Of a DNA stretch of 64,000 nt, positions 17,510 to 27,142 are shown in pieces. Position numbers and translations under genes: made by a program. A model generated the notes under the pieces. That model worked only from the letters and a program-made list of their open reading frames with translations, did not search any database and had not been told where the DNA came from. Numbering within the stretch: position 1 is the stretch's first letter; each line of letters opens with the position of its first letter. The DNA comes from Chryseobacterium geocarposphaerae (GTDB taxonomy: Bacteria; Bacteroidota; Bacteroidia; Flavobacteriales; Weeksellaceae): the NCBI RefSeq assembly GCF_002797535.1, contig NZ_PGFD01000001.1, positions 2,480,001-2,544,000 on the forward strand, read 5' to 3'.

Positions 17510-18865
17510 ATGTTCAAAAAAATATTAATTGCCAATCGTGGCGAAATTGCAATGCGTATTTTACGTACTTGTAAAGAAATGGGGATCAAAACCGTTGCGG
17601 TTTATTCAACTGCAGATAAAGACAGTCTTCACGTAAGATTTGCGGATGAAGCAGTTTGTATCGGTCCTGCAATGAGTAAAGACTCATATTTGAAAATCCC
17701 TAACATTATTGCTGCCGCAGAAATTACCAACGCAGACGCTATTCATCCAGGTTACGGATTTTTATCTGAAAATGCTAACTTCTCAAGAATCTGCCAGAAA
17801 AATGGCATCAAATTCATTGGTGCTTCTCCTGAACAGATTGAAAAAATGGGAGATAAAGCCAATGCTAAGGCTACGATGAAAGCTGCAGGGGTACCATGTG
17901 TACCTGGTTCTGATGGCCTGATCGAATCTTATGAAATCGCTGCTAAAACTGCTGAAGAAATCGGTTATCCGGTAATGATCAAAGCAACTGCAGGTGGTGG
18001 TGGAAAAGGGATGAGAGCCGTTTGGAAAGCTGAAGATCTTAAAGATCATTGGGAATCTGCCATTCAGGAAGCTGTTGCTGCATTCGGAAACGGAGGTATG
18101 TACATGGAAAAACTGATTGAAGAGCCTAGACATATTGAAATTCAGGTTGCGGGTGACCAATATGGTAAAGCCTGTCACCTTTCAGAAAGAGACTGCTCAG
18201 TTCAGAGAAGAAATCAGAAATTGACGGAAGAAACACCTTCTCCTTTCATGACTGATGAACTTCGTGAAAAAATGGGTGATGCTGCTGTAAAAGCTGCAGA
18301 ATTCATTGGATATGAAGGAGTAGGAACTATTGAATTCTTGGTTGACAAACACAGAAATTTCTATTTCATGGAAATGAACACAAGAATCCAGGTAGAACAT
18401 CCTATTACTGAACAGGTTATCGATTATGATCTAATCAGAGAACAAATTCTTTTAGCTGCAGGAACTCCAATTTCAGGAATTAATTATTATCCAAAATTAC
18501 ATTCCATTGAATGTAGAATTAATGCTGAAGATCCTTACGCAGATTTCAGACCGTCTCCGGGAAAAATCACAGGATTAAATATTCCTGGAGGACATGGGGT
18601 AAGAGTTGACACTCATGTTTATTCCGGATATACAATCCCTTCTAACTATGACTCAATGATTGCAAAATTGATCACGACAGCTCAGACCCGTGAAGAAGCC
18701 ATTGCAAAAATGAGAAGAGCTTTGGAAGAATTTTATATTGAAGGAGTAAAAACTACCATTCCTTTCCACAGACAATTGATGGATAATGAAGATTATCTTG
18801 CAGGAAATTATACTACGAAATTCATGGAGGATTTTGTAATGGATAGAAAGTATGAAAATCACTAA
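17510..18865 (+). CDS. accC: Acetyl-CoA carboxylase biotin carboxylase subunit
   Basis: 451 residues; ATP-dependent carboxylation of biotin on AccB. It starts [17 protein letters not shown], has the ATP-grasp glycine loop [12 protein letters not shown] near 160-171, the HIEIQVAGD and [12 protein letters not shown] segments, and the catalytic [10 protein letters not shown](I)TE segment. A C-terminal biotin-carboxylase domain completes the chain. The start lies just after GGAGAG. Arginine codons here are mostly AGA, unlike the monooxygenase gene downstream. Its last 134 nt recur, decayed, at 20811-20942. Confidence 0.96.
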   Translation: MFKKILIANRGEIAMRILRTCKEMGIKTVAVYSTADKDSLHVRFADEAVCIGPAMSKDSYLKIPNIIAAAEITNADAIHPGYGFLSENANFSRICQKNGIKFIGASPEQIEKMGDKANAKATMKAAGVPCVPGSDGLIESYEIAAKTAEEIGYPVMIKATAGGGGKGMRAVWKAEDLKDHWESAIQEAVAAFGNGGMYMEKLIEEPRHIEIQVAGDQYGKACHLSERDCSVQRRNQKLTEETPSPFMTDELREKMGDAAVKAAEFIGYEGVGTIEFLVDKHRNFYFMEMNTRIQVEHPITEQVIDYDLIREQILLAAGTPISGINYYPKLHSIECRINAEDPYADFRPSPGKITGLNIPGGHGVRVDTHVYSGYTIPSNYDSMIAKLITTAQTREEAIAKMRRALEEFYIEGVKTTIPFHRQLMDNEDYLAGNYTTKFMEDFVMDRKYENH

Positions 18866-18885
18866 ATAATTATCATTCATATAAA

Positions 18886-18917
18886 AAGAAGGCGTCTAAA
18901 AAGGCGCCTTCTTTAGT
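18886..18917 (+). terminator. Rho-independent terminator after accC
   Basis: AAGAAGGCG / CGCCTTCTT, a perfect 9-bp stem with a 10-nt loop. It separates accBC from the following accessory genes. Confidence 0.8.
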
Positions 18918-19014
18918 TTTTATGCTATGTCCAATTTTAATAAGGCAGTAAAAGTTATTTTTGTAGTTATAAAAAATAAAATTTGTTGTAGTATCAATCA
19001 AAATTAACATACAA

Positions 19015-19590
19015 ATGATGACATCAACAATAAAAGAGAAACTAGCAGAAACACTTCAAATTTCAACAGAACGCGCAGCGGAATTTCTGGAAATTGGCTA
19101 CATCGTAAATTATGATAAAAGCAAAATGATAGAACCTAGAAATGGAGTTTTTGATTGTTTAGGATTCATTTTGAATGGCGCTGTCCGGATTTATTACATC
19201 AATGAAAAAGGCGAAGATATCAGCTATCTTTTGCAAGTGAATAATGATGTTATTGGTGATTATGCAAGCTATATTACTGGAAAGAAATCAATGGCTGTTA
19301 TACAAACTCTCTTAAAAACAGAAGTTTTATATTTTGATAAAAAAGATATTGAAACTTTAGTCCGTAAAGATATTTTTTGGCTTGGAATAGCAAAGCACAT
19401 ATCCGATTTGGCTTTTTTGGATGCAAAACAAAGGTTGGACGAGTTGTTTTTCTATACACCCGAAGAACGCTATCTCAACCTCTTGAAAAAGTCCCCCGAA
19501 ATTCTAAACAAAATTCCGCAGAAATATATTTCTTCTTATTTAGGAATTACGCCGCAATCGCTGAGTAGAATTCGAAAAAGAATTTACTAA
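19015..19590 (+). CDS. Crp/Fnr-family transcriptional regulator
   Basis: 191 residues. The N-terminal part (about 20-120) is a cyclic-nucleotide-binding-like beta barrel without a clear cAMP phosphate loop. The C-terminal HTH is in residues about 160-190 (KYISSYLGITPQSLSRIRKR). Such short Bacteroidota members commonly control an adjacent gene. The neighbour 75 nt downstream is an FAD monooxygenase, so control of that gene is the natural inference. Two tandem ATGs exist (19015, 19018). Arginine codons are mixed (five CGN, four AGR), less AGA-biased than accC, as expected if the gene arrived with its neighbour. Confidence 0.87.
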   Translation: MMTSTIKEKLAETLQISTERAAEFLEIGYIVNYDKSKMIEPRNGVFDCLGFILNGAVRIYYINEKGEDISYLLQVNNDVIGDYASYITGKKSMAVIQTLLKTEVLYFDKKDIETLVRKDIFWLGIAKHISDLAFLDAKQRLDELFFYTPEERYLNLLKKSPEILNKIPQKYISSYLGITPQSLSRIRKRIY

Positions 19591-19665
19591 TTCCGAAATT
19601 AACTTAAGTGAACGTTTTTGGCTTTTATGACCTTTAATTTTGCCTCATAATATAAATGTAATCCA

Positions 19666-20790
19666 ATGAAAATAGCAATTATCGGTGGCGGAATTGGCGG
19701 TTTGACAACAGCTTTAGCCTTACAAAGAAGTAACCTGGACGTTACTATTTATGAAAGTGCACCCGAAATAAAACCTGTCGGTGCCGGAATTATCATGGCC
19801 AATAATGCAATGCAGGTTTTTGACAAACTTGGCATCCGGCAGAAAATCGAACAGGCAGGTCACAAAATTTCAACTATTAAAATTACTGATCCACAGCTCA
19901 AAACCTTATCGGAGGTTCAACTGAATAAATTCGAGCGTAAATATGGGGTGCATAATATCGCCATTCACCGTGGCGATCTGCAAATGATTTTAGCTGAGAA
20001 AATTGGTTTTGAAAATATTAAACTTTCAAAACGCTTATCCAAAATCGAACCAGAAAACTGCGGCTACCGACTCAATTTTGAAGACGGAACTATTGTCAAT
20101 GCAGAAGCTGTTATTGGTGCAGATGGAATTAAATCGGTAGTGCGGCATCAAATTCTAAACATTGGAAAGCTAAGATCTAGCCAACAAAAATGCTGGCGTG
20201 GTGTGAGCGAATTCGATTGGACAACGAAATACAACCATCAAGCCTATGAAGCCTGGGGAAAAGGAAAACGTTTTGGTTTTGTGAGAATTAATGACAAAAA
20301 GGTTTATTGGTACGCTGTGGTTAACGAGAACCTGGTTAAAAATCCGAACAAGCTTGAAGAGCTTTTTACTGAATTTAATCCAGAAGTTGCAAGAATGATT
20401 TCCGAAACGCCTAAAGAAACAATATTTGTCAGTGACATTATCGATTTGGAACCAATTTTTCAATGGCAAAAAGATCGTGTTTGTTTGATTGGTGATGCAG
20501 CACATGCAACAACCCCTAATATGGGACAAGGTGCCTGTCAGGCAATTGAAGATGCCTATCTTCTAGGAAAGCTTTTTAGTGAAGGAAAAAGCGTGAATGA
20601 AGTTTTTACACATTACGAAAAGCTACGCATGGAGAAAGCGCATTACATCGTTAACACAAGTTCAACCATTGGTAAAGTTTCTCATTATGAAAACAGCCTG
20701 GCAATTTGGCTTCGTAATACGCTACTAAAGGCAACGCCCAGCTCCATCAACGAAACGCAACTGGAAAAAGTGTTTGATATTTCGTACTAG
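19666..20790 (+). CDS. FAD-dependent monooxygenase
   Basis: 374-residue class A flavoprotein hydroxylase. The dinucleotide-binding GGGIGG is at residues 7-12 with Glu35 closing the ADP-ribose site (YES). The DG motif is in VIGADGIKS, and the second FAD motif GDAAHATTPNMGQG starts at Gly276. Related enzymes hydroxylate aromatic rings (salicylate hydroxylase type), epoxidise isoprenoids or inactivate tetracyclines (TetX); the sequence does not decide which. Of 15 arginine codons 11 are CGN and 4 AGA, opposite to accC and unlike surrounding genes, which suggests acquisition from elsewhere. It is probably controlled by the Crp-like gene just upstream. Confidence 0.88.
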   Translation: MKIAIIGGGIGGLTTALALQRSNLDVTIYESAPEIKPVGAGIIMANNAMQVFDKLGIRQKIEQAGHKISTIKITDPQLKTLSEVQLNKFERKYGVHNIAIHRGDLQMILAEKIGFENIKLSKRLSKIEPENCGYRLNFEDGTIVNAEAVIGADGIKSVVRHQILNIGKLRSSQQKCWRGVSEFDWTTKYNHQAYEAWGKGKRFGFVRINDKKVYWYAVVNENLVKNPNKLEELFTEFNPEVARMISETPKETIFVSDIIDLEPIFQWQKDRVCLIGDAAHATTPNMGQGACQAIEDAYLLGKLFSEGKSVNEVFTHYEKLRMEKAHYIVNTSSTIGKVSHYENSLAIWLRNTLLKATPSSINETQLEKVFDISY

Positions 20791-20810
20791 AAGAATTTAT
20801 AATTTAATGA

Positions 20811-20942
20811 TCTATATTAAAGGGGTAAAAACTACCATTCCTTTCCATAGACAACTCATGGACAATGAAGATTATTTGCAGGAAACTATACAACAAATTC
20901 ATGGAAAATTTTGTAATGGATAGAAAATATGAAAATCACTAA
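20811..20942 (+). pseudogene. Decayed second copy of the accC 3' end
   Basis: This 132-nt stretch aligns with accC 18732-18865 through the stop codon, including the final GAAAATCACTAA. Two single-base deletions break the frame (TATCTTGCA reads TATTTGCA; GAAATTC reads AAATTC). Most other differences fall at third codon positions (GGA/GGG, CAC/CAT, GAT/GAC, ACG/ACA), meaning the copy diverged while it was still coding. It therefore looks like the end of an accC from a related strain, brought in or left by a recombination that placed the regulator-monooxygenase pair behind accC. Confidence 0.85.
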
Positions 20943-21057
20943 GATTTTTAATTAATCATAAGCCATCTCTGTTGAGGCGGTTTTTTATGACTTTTATCAT
21001 CCTTAAAAATATCACCATTTAATGATTTAATACTATTTTTAATTAAAATTTTAAATA

Positions 21058-22062
21058 ATGAAAAAGTTATTCTTTTTGTCTTATTGTTTCATGTTTTTGG
21101 CTTTAGCAATATCGTGTTCAACAACAGATGATGATATTGTTAATCAAGAAAATACTGAAAACTGGGAACACATTAAACTTCCAAACACAGAATCTTCTAA
21201 AACACTTGGAGTATATAATGCATTAGGATATGGATACAATGTATTGGGAGAATATGCAAGTGAGAATTCAGTAGCATCACCTATCATTGATATCGAAAAA
21301 TTTAAAACTGAAGAAAGTCCGCGTCTTTCTGAGGAAAATATACTTTCTCAAGAATATAAAGAAGTTTACGGAGAAGATGCAGCTGCCTTTTCAAAAATAA
21401 TTTCAGGAAGAGTTTCAGCGACCGAAAAACTAAAAGTGTTTGGTGGAACAATACCTTTTTCCTCTGCAGTTTTAAGCAACAAAAAATATGACCCAGTCTA
21501 TATCTATGGAAGTTATAATTTAATTATAAAACAAAAAAGGTTTAGAATTAATGCTACTCCGGAACTTTTGAGTAATTATCTAACGGCAAGCTTTATTAAA
21601 GACATTGAAGAAAAAACTCCAGAGCAAATTGTTAAAGATTACGGAACTCATGTGGCGGTTGACGTATATATCGGATCAGCATTAAACATGATTTTTCAGG
21701 CCAAAACAACAAACCCTAATCGTGAAAGTGCTGCAAGAGCAGGTGTAAAAAAAGCTATTAACGGGAGCAATGAAATTGATGCTATAGAAGCTTCAAAAAA
21801 TTACGCAAAAAAATTATTTTACAAAACGAGAGGTGGAGATAAGTCTTTAGCTATGGCGGGAATTTATAACCTTGATAAAATTACTCCTACAATTGACTAT
21901 TCCAATTGGCAAAATACTGCTACAAAAGAAAATTCAGTGTTGGTAGATTTTGGTAATAACGGGCTGATATTTATATATGATTTAGTAAAAAATCCGGTAA
22001 AGAAAGCTGAGTTAAAATCTTACGTAGATCAATATCTTACAGATAATCAAGTAGCCTTTTAA
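21058..22062 (+). CDS. MACPF-domain lipoprotein
   Basis: 334 residues. MACPF proteins form membrane pores; secreted Bacteroidales versions kill competing strains. The lipoprotein signal ends at Cys20 (LAISC), followed by STTDDD, which resembles the acidic surface-export signal of Bacteroidota lipoproteins. The MACPF features are LGYGYNVLGEYAS at 56-68 and the signature YGTHV at 195-199 followed by IGS at 205-207 (the usual form has GG). Clusters of helical, charged residues around 170-260 could be the transmembrane-hairpin regions. It is monocistronic with a terminator at 22081. No obvious immunity gene is adjacent. Family call good; toxic activity is inference. Confidence 0.82.
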   Translation: MKKLFFLSYCFMFLALAISCSTTDDDIVNQENTENWEHIKLPNTESSKTLGVYNALGYGYNVLGEYASENSVASPIIDIEKFKTEESPRLSEENILSQEYKEVYGEDAAAFSKIISGRVSATEKLKVFGGTIPFSSAVLSNKKYDPVYIYGSYNLIIKQKRFRINATPELLSNYLTASFIKDIEEKTPEQIVKDYGTHVAVDVYIGSALNMIFQAKTTNPNRESAARAGVKKAINGSNEIDAIEASKNYAKKLFYKTRGGDKSLAMAGIYNLDKITPTIDYSNWQNTATKENSVLVDFGNNGLIFIYDLVKNPVKKAELKSYVDQYLTDNQVAF

Positions 22063-22080
22063 TTTTAATTTATACTTATC

Positions 22081-22113
22081 AAAAAATCCGCCTTTAAGAT
22101 GGCGGATTTTTTT
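22081..22113 (+). terminator. Rho-independent terminator after the MACPF gene
   Basis: AAAATCCGCC / GGCGGATTTT stem with an 8-nt loop and a T run. Confidence 0.85.
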
Positions 22114-22292
22114 ACGTTTTTACTACAGGAGTAAAAAAGATATAAAAACCAAAACTCAATTATTCTTCAACAAATATTTTCCTGCATTCGTAAATAAATC
22201 TTAATACTTATACTGGATCTTGTTTCATTTCAAAATTATTTTACTAAAGTCAGATAATTTATAATATTTAACTTTGTCAAAAACCAAAATAT

Positions 22293-23540
22293 ATGTCAAC
22301 AACAGCAGTAAAAAATTCACAGTATTTCATTGACCTTGAAAACCAATATGGAGCCCATAACTACCACCCGCTTCCCGTTGTTTTAGATAAAGGAGAAGGT
22401 GTTTTTGTTTGGGATGTGGAAGGCAAAAAATATTATGATTTTCTTTCAGCATACTCTGCTGTGAACCAAGGACATTCTCACCCTAAAATCGTAAATGCTT
22501 TGGTAGAACAGGCTCAGAAATTAGCCCTAACTTCTAGAGCGTTTTACAATTCGAAGCTGGGGGAATATGAAAAAAAGATCACTACTCTATTTGGTTTTGA
22601 TAAGGTTTTACCTATGAACTCCGGAGCTGAAGCGGTAGAAACTGCTGTAAAATTAGCAAGAAAATGGAGCTACGAGGTAAAAGGTATTTCAGAAAATGCT
22701 GCAAAAATAATCGTTTGTGAAAATAACTTTCATGGAAGAACAACAACCATTGTCTCTTTCTCGAACGATCCGGATGCAAATCAAAATTATGGTCCTTTTA
22801 CTCCCGGATTTATTAAAATCCCGTACAATGATATTACTGCTTTGGAAGAAGTTTTAAGTAAAGAATCTGAAAATATTGCAGCATTTCTGGTGGAGCCTAT
22901 TCAAGGTGAAGCAGGAGTCTATGTTCCTCATGATGGGTTCCTGAAAAATGCATCTGAATTATGTAAAAAACACAACGTGCTCTTCATTGCTGATGAAGTT
23001 CAGACAGGAATTGCAAGGACCGGAAAATTAATCGCTTGTCATCATGAAAATGTACAGCCAGATATTTTAATTCTCGGAAAAGCACTTTCCGGCGGGATGT
23101 ACCCGGTTTCGGCAGTTTTAGCAGACAATGAAATCATGAACGTCATTAAACCCGGACAACACGGTTCTACATTCGGAGGAAATCCTATTGCATGTGCTGT
23201 TGCTGTTGCAGCTTTAGACGTTGTTGAGGAAGAAAAGTTATCTGAAAGAGCAGAAAATCTGGGCCAAATATTCAGAGCAGAAATCGAAAAGCTGATTACA
23301 AAAACAGATTTGATTACCAAAGTAAGAGGAAAAGGCCTATTAAACGCTATTTTAATCAATGACACTCCGGATAGCTCAACAGCATGGAACATTTGTGTAC
23401 AATTAAAAGAAAACGGGTTATTGGCTAAACCAACCCATGGAAATATCATCAGATTAGCACCACCTTTGGTTATTACAGAAGAACAATTATTGGAATGTGT
23501 AAAGATTATTGAAAAAACAGTGTTGGAATTCCAAAAATGA
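22293..23540 (+). CDS. rocD: Ornithine--oxo-acid aminotransferase
   Basis: 415-residue PLP-dependent class III aminotransferase converting ornithine and 2-oxoglutarate to glutamate semialdehyde and glutamate in arginine/ornithine catabolism. Motifs: [25 protein letters not shown], a [10 protein letters not shown] stretch, [14 protein letters not shown], and the PLP lysine in [11 protein letters not shown]. The N-terminal [14 protein letters not shown] is typical of ornithine aminotransferase as opposed to acetylornithine aminotransferase. It is monocistronic: a TAACTTTG box at 22269-22276 and a terminator at 23565. Confidence 0.94.
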   Translation: MSTTAVKNSQYFIDLENQYGAHNYHPLPVVLDKGEGVFVWDVEGKKYYDFLSAYSAVNQGHSHPKIVNALVEQAQKLALTSRAFYNSKLGEYEKKITTLFGFDKVLPMNSGAEAVETAVKLARKWSYEVKGISENAAKIIVCENNFHGRTTTIVSFSNDPDANQNYGPFTPGFIKIPYNDITALEEVLSKESENIAAFLVEPIQGEAGVYVPHDGFLKNASELCKKHNVLFIADEVQTGIARTGKLIACHHENVQPDILILGKALSGGMYPVSAVLADNEIMNVIKPGQHGSTFGGNPIACAVAVAALDVVEEEKLSERAENLGQIFRAEIEKLITKTDLITKVRGKGLLNAILINDTPDSSTAWNICVQLKENGLLAKPTHGNIIRLAPPLVITEEQLLECVKIIEKTVLEFQK

Positions 23541-23564
23541 AACAAATAAAAGAAGATTTCTTAA

Positions 23565-23599
23565 AAAAATAGCACTCATTATCAGAGTGTTATTTTTTT
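23565..23599 (+). terminator. Rho-independent terminator after rocD
   Basis: AATAGCACTC / GAGTGTTATT stem (one G-T pair), 7-nt loop, T run. Confidence 0.78.
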
Positions 23600-23676
23600 A
23601 TTGCTAAAATCATACAAACGATTGATTAACTTTTTACAACTTTTATTATCTAATACATACTAATTAGTTGTTGAAA

Positions 23677-24435
23677 ATGAAGAACCTGAAGATAAGTGCA
23701 CTTCTTATAACCTATAATGAGGAAAAAAATATAGAAGAAGCCTTAAGATCCGTAGATTTTGCAGATGAAATCATTGTTTTAGACTCCTACAGTACAGATA
23801 AAACAATCGATATTATTAAAAGTAAATTTCCTGAAGTAAAGCTTTATCAAAATAAATTTGAAGACTTTACCAAACAAAGAAATTTATGTCTTTCCTACGC
23901 TAATTTTGAATGGATCTTATTTCTGGATGCAGATGAAAGAGTAACTCCAGCTCTTAAGGCGGAAATTCTACAGGAAATACAAAATCCTAAAGCAAAAGAC
24001 GCTTATTATTTTAAAAGAAAATTCTTTTTCATGGGTGAGCCTGTACATTATTCTGGGACACAAAATGATAAAAATATTCGTCTCTTTAAAAAAACAGTAG
24101 GCAACTATGATGAAAACAAAAGAGTACACGAAGGGCTTCAAAATCTAAACAATCCGGGAACCCTTAAAAATTACCTTTTACATTTTTCTTTTGATTCTTA
24201 TCAAGCTTATTACCATAAGGTGATACATTATGCACAACTAAAAGCAAAAGACCTGCGTGAGAAAAATGTGTCTTATATGTTTATAAAGCAAATCACAAAA
24301 AGTATTTTCAACTTTTTTAAGATGTACATTTTAAAGCTGGGAATATTAGATGGCAGAAAGGGAATCATCCTCTCCTATCTAAGTGCATTAAGCTCTTTTA
24401 AAACTTATGAATATTTAAAAGAAGAATATATATAA
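23677..24435 (+). CDS. Family 2 glycosyltransferase (WaaE/KdtX-like)
   Basis: 252 residues with a GT-A fold: ALLITYNEEKNIEEAL at the N-terminus, DSYSTDKT, and the DXD-type motif FLDADERV near residues 87-94. The TYNEE...DSxSTDxT pattern is that of LPS-core beta-glycosyltransferases of the WaaE group. It opens the polysaccharide cluster and is paralogous to the next gene (same motif order and similar length). The ATG at 23677 is preferred over a TTG three codons upstream. Confidence 0.87.
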   Translation: MKNLKISALLITYNEEKNIEEALRSVDFADEIIVLDSYSTDKTIDIIKSKFPEVKLYQNKFEDFTKQRNLCLSYANFEWILFLDADERVTPALKAEILQEIQNPKAKDAYYFKRKFFFMGEPVHYSGTQNDKNIRLFKKTVGNYDENKRVHEGLQNLNNPGTLKNYLLHFSFDSYQAYYHKVIHYAQLKAKDLREKNVSYMFIKQITKSIFNFFKMYILKLGILDGRKGIILSYLSALSSFKTYEYLKEEYI

Positions 24436-24502
24436 GTCTTACATTTATAAAATTTCCGGATCTCAAAATAAACTGTATTTTTGTATTAAACATCAATACA
24501 GT

Positions 24503-25267
24503 ATGAAGCTATCCGTAGCATTTATTACATTCAATGAGGATCGGATTATTGAAAAGAACCTCATCTCAATTCATGATCTTGCTGACGAGATTATTGTCGT
24601 TGACAGTTTTTCGACAGACCATACTGTAGAGATCTGTGAAAAGTTTTCAAAAGTAAAATTTGTACAGAAAAAATTCGAAGGATTTGGCAAACAAAAAAAC
24701 TACGCGATAAGTCTTTGTAGCGGAGACTGGATCCTTTTTTTAGATGCCGATGAAATTCCGGATCAGCAGGCGCAACAATCGATAAAAAAAATTGTGGGAG
24801 CTGAAACTTCACCATTCAATGTTTATGAATTTGCTTTTAATAATATTTTCCTGGGAAAAGCCTTAAAATATGGAGGTTGGGGAAATACAAAAAGGGAAAG
24901 ACTCTTTAAAAGAAATTTTGGAAAATATTCTGAAGATATCGTTCACGAATGTTTTATCACTTCAGAAAAAAAAGGCAAAATAGAGGGTAAAATAAACCAC
25001 TATACTTACAAGGATATTTATCACCACATCGAAAAATCCAACAAATACACTTCGATGATGGCTGAAAAAATGTATGCAAATGGGAAAAGGTCAAATGCAC
25101 TTAAAATCATTTTCAAACCGATATATCAATTTATCAAGTCTTACATTATCCGGTTAGGTTTTTTAGATGGCCTGGTTGGGTATTATGCAGCAGCAACCGC
25201 AGCTTTTTATACTTTCTTAAAATATAAAAAACTACACGAAATTTCTAAATTCGGTAAAGCATGCTGA
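24503..25267 (+). CDS. Family 2 glycosyltransferase (WaaE/KdtX-like), second copy
   Basis: 254 residues, clearly paralogous to the gene just upstream: AFITFNEDRIIEKNL, DSFSTDHT, and FLDADEIPD at the DXD position. Both end with a similar helical C-terminus (IIRLGFLDGLVGYYAA here; LGILDGRKGIILSYL there). A TATTTTTG box at 24476-24483 may start its own transcript. It overlaps the deacetylase gene by 7 nt. Confidence 0.88.
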   Translation: MKLSVAFITFNEDRIIEKNLISIHDLADEIIVVDSFSTDHTVEICEKFSKVKFVQKKFEGFGKQKNYAISLCSGDWILFLDADEIPDQQAQQSIKKIVGAETSPFNVYEFAFNNIFLGKALKYGGWGNTKRERLFKRNFGKYSEDIVHECFITSEKKGKIEGKINHYTYKDIYHHIEKSNKYTSMMAEKMYANGKRSNALKIIFKPIYQFIKSYIIRLGFLDGLVGYYAAATAAFYTFLKYKKLHEISKFGKAC

Positions 25268-26004
25268 TAAACGCAGTTAAGGGATTATTCGGTTTGTCAA
25301 AAAGAAAAACCGTTCGTATTCTGATGTATCATCAGGTATTGCCAAAGGAACTGGCTCCCAAAGATAACCTCATTGTAACCACAGAAAATCTGGAAGAACA
25401 GCTTATTTATATAAAAAATAACTTCAATACGCTATTTTTCAGGGATCTTTATAATGAAAGTAATACTCCGAACAAAATCATTCTGACATTTGATGATGGG
25501 TATTACAACAATCTTGAATATTTACTTCCTCTGCTGGTAAAATATCAGTTGAAAGCTACCATTTTTATTCCTACGGAATACATTCAAAATGCAATACATT
25601 CTGATGAAAGGAATTTCATGAATTTTGATGAAATCAGGAATTTAAATCCTGAACTTATAGAAATCGCTCTTCATAGCCATACCCATCGAAATTATTCTGA
25701 AATGCCTGTTGAAGAAGCCAGAGAAGACCTCAAAAAAAACATAGAGCTTCTAAAAGAAAATTCTATCCAGTTCTCTAATGTCTTAGCATATCCCTATGGA
25801 AAATTCCCGAAGGAGAAGAATAAAAAAAGAACCTTCTTTAAAATGCTTGAAGAATCGGGAATTACTGCTGCCTTAAGAATCGGAAACGAAATAGAGTCAT
25901 ATCCATGGAAAAATAAGTTTGAAATCAAACGTATCGATATCAAATATGGTGACAGCATCACTACATTTAAATGGAAGCTTAAGTTAGGAAAACTAAAATT
26001 TTAG
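25261..26004 (+). CDS. Polysaccharide deacetylase (NodB domain, CE4)
   Basis: 247 residues. Predicted metal-dependent removal of acetyl groups from a glycan. NodB motif 1 TFDDG (near residues 78-82), motif 2 HSHTH (near 139-143) and motif 3 YPYGKF are all present, so the metal site (Asp, His, His) is complete. No signal peptide is evident, so it probably acts on a cytoplasmic or inner-face intermediate. It is coupled to the upstream glycosyltransferase and overlaps the convergent GT4 gene by 4 nt at the stop codons. Confidence 0.9.
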   Translation: MLINAVKGLFGLSKRKTVRILMYHQVLPKELAPKDNLIVTTENLEEQLIYIKNNFNTLFFRDLYNESNTPNKIILTFDDGYYNNLEYLLPLLVKYQLKATIFIPTEYIQNAIHSDERNFMNFDEIRNLNPELIEIALHSHTHRNYSEMPVEEAREDLKKNIELLKENSIQFSNVLAYPYGKFPKEKNKKRTFFKMLEESGITAALRIGNEIESYPWKNKFEIKRIDIKYGDSITTFKWKLKLGKLKF

Positions 26005-27080
26005 GTCAATAATTCTTTGTAAATATTCTCATACGATTCAGCCATTTTAAGATAGCTGAATTCTAAAGCTCTGTCTCTTAGTTTGGTTTGAAACGCAACT
26101 TTATCTTCATTGAATTTTGAAATTCCATCAAGGTAGACATTGTTCATATTTTCCGCAGTAAAATCTTCAAAATAAAAAGCTAAATCGCCTCCAATCTCAG
26201 GAAGGCTTGTATACTTACTAAGGAAAACAGGTTTTCCAAAATACATAGCTTCAACAGGAGGAATTCCAAAACCTTCGGCCAATGAGGGGTGACAATAGGA
26301 TTCGCAATGCTGAAGTAGAAAATATTTCTCTTCATTCTCTACATTTTCTAAAATATGTACCCGTTCAGTAAGTCCCAGTATTTTAATTTTTTCAAGAAAT
26401 CTTTCTTTGTACTCCGATTTTGCAGAGCTTGTGATCAGAACCAGATGTCTATCGTTTTTAGAAATTAAATCCAATAACACATTTTGATTTTTTTTGGGAA
26501 AAAGAACTCCAATATTCAGTATAAACTTCTCATTAATAAAAGAATAGTTTCTTGTGGGTAAAAAGTTTTCTTTTTCCGGAAACATTAGGCCATTATAAAC
26601 CACCTCTATTTTTACATTGTCTCTCAGTTGGAATAAATGCTTATTCTTTATAAAATCATCTTTTACAAATTCTGAAATACAAACGATAGCATTAGCATTA
26701 CCAATATTCTTTTGTACGAGGCGCCTGCTTTTTTCTATTTTTCTTTGAGAACTTTTGTCGTGAAGAAAATTAAGATCATGCAATGTCACTACTTTTTTCT
26801 GATCTTTTTTAATTTGATGAAAATATTCAGAAAGCTGATGCGTTGTATGAATAAGGGCATAAGATACGATGGATACAGGAATTTTCTTTTGCCAAAATTT
26901 CCAGTTTATAATAGTGAATCTGGATTTTGTAGTTGGGATATTCGCTTTTGGCCCGTAAAATGTATAGTTAAACGCAGGTATTTTTTGATCCAATCCTTTT
27001 ATCAGTGATAAACAAACGTTTGCGATTCCAGATTTTGGATATTTTAATCGTTCAACATCTATCAGAACATTTTTTTTCAT
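26001..27080 (-). CDS. Family 4 glycosyltransferase (glycosyltransferase group 1)
   Basis: 359 residues, GT-B fold. The C-terminal nucleotide-sugar site shows ILNIGVLFPKKNQNVL and the donor motif EGFGIPPVEAMYFGKP with its Glu pair. The N-terminal half is less conserved. It faces against the flow of the cluster and its stop overlaps the deacetylase stop; a minus-strand CAAAAGTA (TACTTTTG) box at 27101-27108 would start it, back-to-back with the next gene's promoter. Confidence 0.88.
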   Translation of the reverse strand: MKKNVLIDVERLKYPKSGIANVCLSLIKGLDQKIPAFNYTFYGPKANIPTTKSRFTIINWKFWQKKIPVSIVSYALIHTTHQLSEYFHQIKKDQKKVVTLHDLNFLHDKSSQRKIEKSRRLVQKNIGNANAIVCISEFVKDDFIKNKHLFQLRDNVKIEVVYNGLMFPEKENFLPTRNYSFINEKFILNIGVLFPKKNQNVLLDLISKNDRHLVLITSSAKSEYKERFLEKIKILGLTERVHILENVENEEKYFLLQHCESYCHPSLAEGFGIPPVEAMYFGKPVFLSKYTSLPEIGGDLAFYFEDFTAENMNNVYLDGISKFNEDKVAFQTKLRDRALEFSYLKMAESYENIYKELLT

Positions 27081-27142
27081 TGAGAAAGCAGGGTTTGGCT
27101 CAAAAGTATAAATTTAAAAATTAAAATCTTTATTTTTGTGAT

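Noticed and set aside
20943..21057. Possible terminator AAGCCATCTCTGTTGAGGCGGTTTTTT after the accC remnant
   Set aside because: The arms pair poorly; it may be a decayed hairpin from the incoming accC copy but cannot be called from sequence.
23042..23545. 167-codon minus-strand frame inside rocD
   Set aside because: Antisense to a conserved aminotransferase; low-complexity translation, no supporting signal.
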